Below are positions 16,001-19,272 of a stretch of 19,272 nt of DNA, piece by piece. Location: assembly GCA_030751555.1 (NCBI GenBank), contig JASMFX010000114.1, positions 1 to 19,272 on the forward strand, written 5' to 3'. Numbering within the stretch: the first letter of the stretch is position 1; every line of letters starts with the position of its first letter. This DNA is from Candidatus Woesearchaeota archaeon (lineage in GTDB: Archaea; Nanoarchaeota; Nanoarchaeia; Woesearchaeales; CALCXY01). The notes under the pieces are model-generated. The model was not told the DNA's origin. It saw nothing but the letters and a program-made list of their open reading frames with translations, and did not search any database. The position numbers and the translations under genes are program-made.

Positions 16001-19000
16001 ATCAATACATCCATAGCAGCCATTGAAAACATCTCCCACAACCAGTTCATAAACTTCACTCAGCAAGGAATCATACTGCACAACGCAACCCATGTTGTTA
16101 ACAACCTCTTCTACATGGTGCAAAACAGATCTATTGATGCCTATGTAGCCTTCGAAGGAAACGTAACCATAGCATCCAATACCTTTGATAATTCAACAAC
16201 AGCTATTGCAGTTAATAGAAGCCTGGTTAACATTGGCAATGGAGTCTGGATTAGGGATAACCTCTTCACAAATAACACAGAAAACGTATACAATTTCAGT
16301 CCAGACACTGTGAATTACTTTGACTACAACGCCTATCTCTTCGGAGGAAAAGCCATGAACAACTCAGGCCTCACCCCTGGACCACATACCCAGAACCTGT
16401 CATTCTCACCATACCACCATGTTGATAATGGTCCTGATGGACCGTTCTGGGAAGCAAGGCACTTCCTCAACTATACTGACTTTTCATTCCCTAGAGTAGT
16501 CGATGCAGGTTCAAGAAATGCCACCACAGCCCTACTATCAGGAAACGATGGCTTTGGAACCAACATGAGCCAACAATATGGAGACGCTGGAATCCTAGAC
16601 ATAGGATACCACTATTCCAATTATACGAATTATTCATACACTCCATCAATCCAGAAAGTAATACTCAACTCAACAGGTCTGAACAGAACAAATAATAGTC
16701 TAACCTGTTGGGTGCAAGCACATGATTCAAATAATGAATCCCTAAGAGCATATGTCTACTGGTTTAACCAAAGCTTTGCGCATGATCCGTCCGCCAATCC
16801 TTTGGGAGGACAACTGCACCAGGATTACTTCAACAATGACCCTATTTCAATCCCAGATGACACCTTAACCCTAGTAGACACCCTAGCCTTTGGTAACACC
16901 TCAAAGTATGAAAACTGGACATGTGGTGTAAGAGTCGACGACCTTGGACAAAACTCAAGCTGGGTTAACGCATCCTATCTACACATCAAAAACTCCCCAC
17001 CAGATCCAGAAATCCCTATTGTGAATAGCAGCCCTTCATTGAACCTCAATCAAACAACAGACGCCATCTTCTGTCACAACACCACAACAAGGGATAATGA
17101 CAGCGATATGGTAGTAAACTCATTCACTTGGTACAGAAACGGAACAAAAATAGCAACCATGCCACGTCCAGAGGATAGCCTCCACAACTACTATCCATTC
17201 GAAATAAACCACTCCAGAGATTATATATTAGATTATGGTAAGGATACTAACTCATCAAACCATAACGCAACATGGGTAGGATCTGGTAAGATCGGTGGTG
17301 CTTACGACTTCTTCCATGATTACATGGAATTCAATACACCTAACGTGATGAGCAGCCCAGAAAGTGATTTTACAACAGTATCGGTCATGGCATGGATCAA
17401 CCCAAGATCCCTTACCGACGCCGGCGATGGAAACTACATTGTTGCTAAGGGTGGCATGTCAAATGGATTTGATCTCCTCCTAAACTCTGATGAAGCAGCC
17501 ATCAACTTAAATTCAACCCGTGTTGATATGAATGACGAAGCAAGCTCTTGCCAGGCAAACAACCCAATAAATATATCCTTGAATAATTGGACCCATGTAG
17601 CATTTACCTATGATATGGCAAACATACGCATCTACCATGATGGAAAATTGACTCATACAGAAGCCTGCGCCTTAAATCCAATAGTAATAGGACAGGATGT
17701 TGCATGGTACATAGGAAGCAGCTCAACAACATCAGGATACTTCGATGGACTACTGGATGAGGTAGCAATCTACAACAGGACATTAACAGCAGCAGAGATT
17801 GAGATGAATTACTTGTCAGGAGCTTGGAGAGAGAACAATAACTTGAGTAGTGTCAACGCAACAAACACTTCAGATGCATCCACCTTCATCTGTGAGATAA
17901 CTGCAATGGACTATGAGAATGCCTCTGAACCAGTTAATAGCACAACTTTAACAATCGCTGATTCAGCATCCAACACAGCCCCAACCATCACTGAAGTAAT
18001 CATAAACAGCACCAGTCTAAATAATAAAACAAATGAAAACATTACCTGTTGGGTAGATGCCACAGATGCTGAGGGAGACACCATGGATGCATACGCAAGA
18101 TGGTTCAACAACAGCATAGAATGGCCAGACTACACAGACATCAAAACAACTGGCATAGGAGAAGGTGTATTCACCCTCGTGGGAAGCGTCTACCACCCTA
18201 ACACAACCAAAAACGAAAACTGGACCTGTATGATCCAAATCGATGATACTAAATTAAACGCAACAGACTTTGTGAACGCATCATTAATAGTAAACAACTC
18301 ACCATCCAACATAAGCTACAGTGAAGTAAACAGCAGTAGCCTAGGCAACCTCACGCATGAAAACATCACCTCCTGGCTCACCATCTCAGACTTGGATAAC
18401 GAAACCTCATTCACAATCAACTACATGTGGTTCAACGACAGCAAAAATTCAATTAACGGAACAATAAACATCACCCTAGGATTATTAACAAACATCAGTG
18501 AAATCGCCAATGAAAACACAACACGTGACGAAAACTGGACAATTATGTTCCAGTACTATGATGGAAACTACAACAGCAGCTGGAGAAACTACTCAATTAT
18601 CATAAATGATACCCCCCCACAAATAACTGAAGTAAAACTCAACACATCTGATACAGAGCAAACCAACAGAACAGACGAAAACATAACACTCTGGGTACAA
18701 GCAACAGATAATGATACAGACACTATCACCGCTTACGTGAGATGGTTCAACGACTCAACAGAATGGCCAGACTACACAGACAACAGAGTAACACCAATGG
18801 GAGATAATGTCTTCACCCTAGCAGACACTATTAACGAAACAACAATCAAAAAACACGAGAATTGGACAGCCATGATTCAAATTGATGATGGAACAGTCAA
18901 CGCTTCAGATTGGGTAAATGCTTCCCTTGTTGTCAAAAACTCACCTCAAAACATTTCAGACGTTACATTAAACTCCACCTTAACATTCAACAAATCAGAT

Positions 19001-19272
19001 GAAGACATCTCCTTATGGCTAAGAATAACAGATTTAGATAATGAGACCTACTTTACAGTCCACACAAGATGGTTTAACCATTTGACTGAAGATACTTCCT
19101 TACAATCAACATTAAACATCTCATTAGATGTATTAACAAATGTATCTACAGTAACAGCTGGAAACCTAACTGCTGGTTCCAACTGGACAGCAATGGTAAG
19201 AACGTATGATGGAGATCTTAACTCCACCTTTGTCAACTACTCTATGACAATTCAAGATGGAGACTTACCAGG
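10037..19272 (+). CDS. Giant membrane-spanning surface protein (at least 3,078 residues, C-terminus beyond the window)
   Basis: One uninterrupted frame to the last base; I read every codon and found no stop. Start TTG 10037 is preferred for its GGAGG site; ATG 9998 would add 13 residues. Layout: membrane helices at about 6-27 and 35-55; alpha-helical repeats with basic residues and proline-rich linkers (56-975); KPKRR and a third membrane helix (983-1005); then outside, a Cys domain (C1161, C1178, C1184, C1185), a cadherin-like domain (about 1302-1392), further beta-rich segments, a beta-helix (about 1857-2193), Ig-like repeats, and a LamG domain (about 2386-2592) nested in one of them. Positive charge after helix 2 and before helix 3 puts 56-975 in the cytoplasm, and sequons (about 2 before, about 125 after helix 3) agree. 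Similar segments are familiar from DPANN surface proteins of unknown role. Adhesion to cells or glycans is inference. Confidence 0.85.
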   Translation, partial: MNSFHYIGLALLSILVGIAMFVWRFVLSSSGASPLTFLVGGTLFTIVYALAFGLVKESLVRYIAKHKNAFQEGVEYCQAQINRGQASEASNSYRMLAAAYKQSQTVNRYNLLQELFRKVNSALNTQQTKLFEEKAGRITKLIHENKLVLASLLYNTLLLRYHLVTKRSFITPHTKHELYKTVIATYRLYKHWDAAFTPKATLRLRIQEQTPIETFFELANHTTFNEKQIRAALKSYKKLERNYQKLAKADKEKAYTTITLAHHKEQHLIGSLLVKQFQERCSKVRKAIQENKKLASRVGYIALKLHYRKLTKNKHILLETKKQLYNELQSLYKTYTVWTSKPLAIKPFLETRPEPEKVVSPTEDKVKSFFDLARAHKEYCLTDKTSKALHSYKKLSAIYKSYSKVDKKKVYTTLKLAFAEEERNINRYLVEKARNSFTKIKKTVHEDKRFTAILQYLLLQWQYRTVKKNPQIDSETKDKIYEQVSKAYKHYTAWFGSSKPAPETTPEAIPEPIPEAIPDTTAVDAKITRIENLAETVLESSQPDKARKVQRIYKKLYHKYLTLSEENRRKVYDLVGACYKHQLALFQKHAIGIWQTQADTLSNAIKNKELLFFKSRYASLKKNYEKLCSKTSISLETKQELYATVLEIYGRYELSLSSLKKAKPDTESVAYFRKLHKQWQSFIETKQVEESKIAYENLRSTYASFSTDEKKQVYHLLTEIYHEQLGFDDRIKVDEFKTKAKQIADLVEENKLFRARLHYQALKLQYRKIRQNADFKKETVEKAFAILTAIYEVYKKKKADNKRTFTTVKKDLPEQILPKPLEADTSNRLKWFFKELENWKQAIKAQNETKATLSYKLLNSIYRKLDREDKAKAYPIISDVFTAQTKLINSLKVKKIKEDCFDTRKDILAGKLFKARIKYMMLLWKYHSLKTKTYLSTRTKTTAYNEISETYQYYQERKDLVIAKPKRRPLTNYLKTSQPIPQIAVLLLLIIGLGAITTQFGITGFTIYDDTLKIEPLNLTITDTGQYNISVPYMIDHLSLSGSMKGTGSVKAFIKYENEYILVIDSGTLREEEPSESTEEFIPIELNLTIESSAETSSESNTSDEDTTIENSAKEITTLLIYRSQSSYDNDNDGTEKEEGIVDLSVERSSFNWEVDESKLCTRWKVDSLDNENSSTYCAGSEQCCNFIDLAPTSENWNDVQYIYKGLHDSTENNIVSAQVLFVDYNLSLENPYSEIHTSDLEELPVKFVDTIIEFEQVCEESCLMEQINGSEIELVVEIEDAELTLDWLTYRTEVRLPRTISPPVFKKEIPTIIVYSNSQYDLQLTAFFEDEDTPFLNYTLLDIDGVNVSIVNNTMTFIPETGYEGTQYTFITANDSENLAVSNIFRVIVRDSPVRNEILTQEPLVVLGKPVKWTKTVIFDDTIRNLTVNVTDEASNISLKKFINGRESDIYAEFVKVSYKRDTLSLEDYEITKQVEKIDDDIDVLNQKKRTVIVDPGQVRSINRKIITLTEQKNQITGAVIYSDNEPGLITTLFESFFTQDNLITGAIVSEVIVVDNNITSLVIEDEVEALEIEYFTKGPTSIEKNISAELKQVTITSDIHYENILAFADITETPQSGIKLFWLVNGSREPVDIFNYEDTDGDDLVDRIFWIVPHLSNQTYEIELTILNIQSYPIVGNDWTINFTTSGKHNLTIRAVNETTITEMFDDTETTIDDIELLELRCGDTVLFDKSSRYASENVFFTTSIANTTINITLNDTFNQSLPIISYGVENYNCDNETGYHTVRVHTPGIHNQEFMFGDVSAVGNNLATVESSVIIIQWDNNSLNSTWHEVNDRSLMDWEMSVDADPEKQVDVYVFKVPVKIFGSMNWSFQSGYGRNTTVIIDYNVTVTSGNLTIEPGVVVKMNNSGQTDQAIIVQNGTGMLNASGNHTHKIYYTSINDSDIGGEVNSTTGFEPAPGDYPTAIWIKQNSSNLTLIQHSKFSYGTTAINTSIAAIENISHNQFINFTQQGIILHNATHVVNNLFYMVQNRSIDAYVAFEGNVTIASNTFDNSTTAIAVNRSLVNIGNGVWIRDNLFTNNTENVYNFSPDTVNYFDYNAYLFGGKAMNNSGLTPGPHTQNLSFSPYHHVDNGPDGPFWEARHFLNYTDFSFPRVVDAGSRNATTALLSGNDGFGTNMSQQYGDAGILDIGYHYSNYTNYSYTPSIQKVILNSTGLNRTNNSLTCWVQAHDSNNESLRAYVYWFNQSFAHDPSANPLGGQLHQDYFNNDPISIPDDTLTLVDTLAFGNTSKYENWTCGVRVDDLGQNSSWVNASYLHIKNSPPDPEIPIVNSSPSLNLNQTTDAIFCHNTTTRDNDSDMVVNSFTWYRNGTKIATMPRPEDSLHNYYPFEINHSRDYILDYGKDTNSSNHNATWVGSGKIGGAYDFFHDYMEFNTPNVMSSPESDFTTVSVMAWINPRSLTDAGDGNYIVAKGGMSNGFDLLLNSDEAAINLNSTRVDMNDEASSCQANNPINISLNNWTHVAFTYDMANIRIYHDGKLTHTEACALNPIVIGQDVAWYIGSSSTTSGYFDGLLDEVAIYNRTLTAAEIEMNYLSGAWRENNNLSSVNATNTSDASTFICEITAMDYENASEPVNSTTLTIADSASNTAPTITEVIINSTSLNNKTNENITCWVDATDAEGDTMDAYARWFNNSIEWPDYTDIKTTGIGEGVFTLVGSVYHPNTTKNENWTCMIQIDDTKLNATDFVNASLIVNNSPSNISYSEVNSSSLGNLTHENITSWLTISDLDNETSFTINYMWFNDSKNSINGTINITLGLLTNISEIANENTTRDENWTIMFQYYDGNYNSSWRNYSIIINDTPPQITEVKLNTSDTEQTNRTDENITLWVQATDNDTDTITAYVRWFNDSTEWPDYTDNRVTPMGDNVFTLADTINETTIKKHENWTAMIQIDDGTVNASDWVNASLVVKNSPQNISDVTLNSTLTFNKSDEDISLWLRITDLDNETYFTVHTRWFNHLTEDTSLQSTLNISLDVLTNVSTVTAGNLTAGSNWTAMVRTYDGDLNSTFVNYSMTIQDGDLP
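10235..12910 (+). repeat. Cytoplasmic helical repeats: six alternating A-B pairs inside the giant protein
   Basis: Unit A ends in a pattern such as SYKKL..Y..L...DK.KVY (examples SYKKLERNYQKLAKADKEKA and SYKKLSAIYKSYSKVDKKKV). Unit B has K...A...Y..L...Y, then ETK..LY......Y..Y (examples LETKKQLYNELQSLYKTY and LETKQELYATVLEIYGRY). The pairs begin near 10235, 10670, 11130, 11600, 12040 and 12515, a period of roughly 150-160 codons. Several pairs are separated by proline-rich linkers, the clearest being PEAIPEPIPEAIP at residues 506-518. It resembles a TPR-like or other alpha-solenoid, but I cannot name the family. Confidence 0.7.
15605..16620 (+). other. Right-handed beta-helix domain of the giant protein
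   Basis: Residues about 1857-2193. The start has the usual entry LTIEPGVVVKMNNSG, followed by short repeated strands with N-rich turns (SSNLTLIQHSKFSYG, AAIENISHNQFINFTQQG, THVVNNLFYMV, VTIASNTFDNSTTAIAVNRS, IRDNLFTNNTENV). It ends in GDAGILDIGYHY, a common terminus of extracellular beta-helix domains. Such domains in surface proteins often bind or cut polysaccharides. No catalytic residues could be assigned. Confidence 0.65.
16628..19272 (+). repeat. Ig-like extracellular repeats, six units, the last four alternating in two types
   Basis: Each unit has a strand with CW or its equivalent, a WFN/WYRN strand in the middle and an ENWT strand near the end. Units begin near 16637, 17009 (interrupted by LamG), 17974, 18302, 18611 and 18944. 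Units 3 and 5 share WFNxSxEWPDYTD and MIQIDD; units 4 and 6 share SDLDNET/TDLDNET, LLTN/VLTN and YDGxxNS. The spacing of equivalent positions is 636-642 nt, so an AB pair of about 213 residues has duplicated. The array runs past the window end. Confidence 0.75.
17190..17815 (+). other. LamG/concanavalin-like domain of the giant protein
   Basis: Residues about 2386-2592. It has the Laminin_G_3 order: YPFEINHSRDYILDYGKDTN, GSGKIGGAYDFFHDYMEF, FTTVSVMAWINPRSL, NWTHVAFTYDMANIRIYHDG, IGSSSTTSGYFDGLLDEV, then AIYNRTLTAAEI. These are the strands and the closing 'DEV.IYNR.L...EI' motif of the family. LamG domains bind sugars or proteins, usually with a calcium ion. It sits between the two halves of Ig-like unit 2. 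Confidence 0.85.

Noticed and set aside
1..19272. tRNA or rRNA genes
   Set aside because: No cloverleaf-like or conserved rRNA sequence was seen on either strand, although a covariance-model search would be needed to exclude divergent ones.

Overview
The window most likely comes from a DPANN-type archaeon (Woesearchaeota/Pacearchaeota-like). The signs are a giant surface protein packed with N-X-S/T sequons, LamG and Ig-like modules of the kind common in those genomes, BRE/TATA-like boxes 25-31 nt upstream of start codons (leaderless layout), and SD motifs of the GGAGG/GGTGA type. The assignment rests on recognised sequence style and not on a marker gene.

Left half (1-9607, all on the minus strand): a cell-surface glycan locus. 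In transcription order it holds a GT2 glycosyltransferase of the dolichyl-phosphate sugar synthase type, a Trm112-like zinc ribbon fused to a methyltransferase, a DUF4330-like membrane-anchored protein, a small membrane protein, and a CysD-like ATP sulfurylase subunit. After a gap with a perfect 11-bp hairpin and a three-copy ~30-nt repeat come five genes joined by four consecutive 4-nt ATGA overlaps: an alkaline-phosphatase-superfamily phosphodiesterase, a methyltransferase, a fusion of CMP-Kdo synthetase with a KpsS/KpsC-type Kdo transferase, a Wzy/WaaL-type polymerase/ligase, and the start of a GT4-like glycosyltransferase cut by the window edge. Together they look able to make an activated acidic sugar, transfer it, polymerise or ligate a glycan and decorate it (methyl, possibly sulfate).

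Middle (9608-9825): a divergent promoter region with three copies of GTAGTGCCTAA, each next to a TATA-like box.

Right half (9826-19272, plus strand): a 60-codon orphan resembling the N-terminus of IS1634-type transposases, then one uninterrupted reading frame of at least 3,078 codons (from TTG 10037) that runs off the window. The encoded protein has two N-terminal membrane helices, about 920 residues of predicted cytoplasmic alpha-helical repeats (six AB pairs), a third membrane helix, and more than 2,070 residues outside the cell: a Cys-containing domain, a cadherin-like domain, a beta-helix, Ig-like repeats and a LamG domain nested in one Ig-like repeat. Sequons number about 2 before the third membrane helix and about 125 after it by hand count, which fixes the topology. 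This two-faced giant protein, next to a glycan locus, is the most striking object in the window; a role in adhesion or cell-cell contact is inference.
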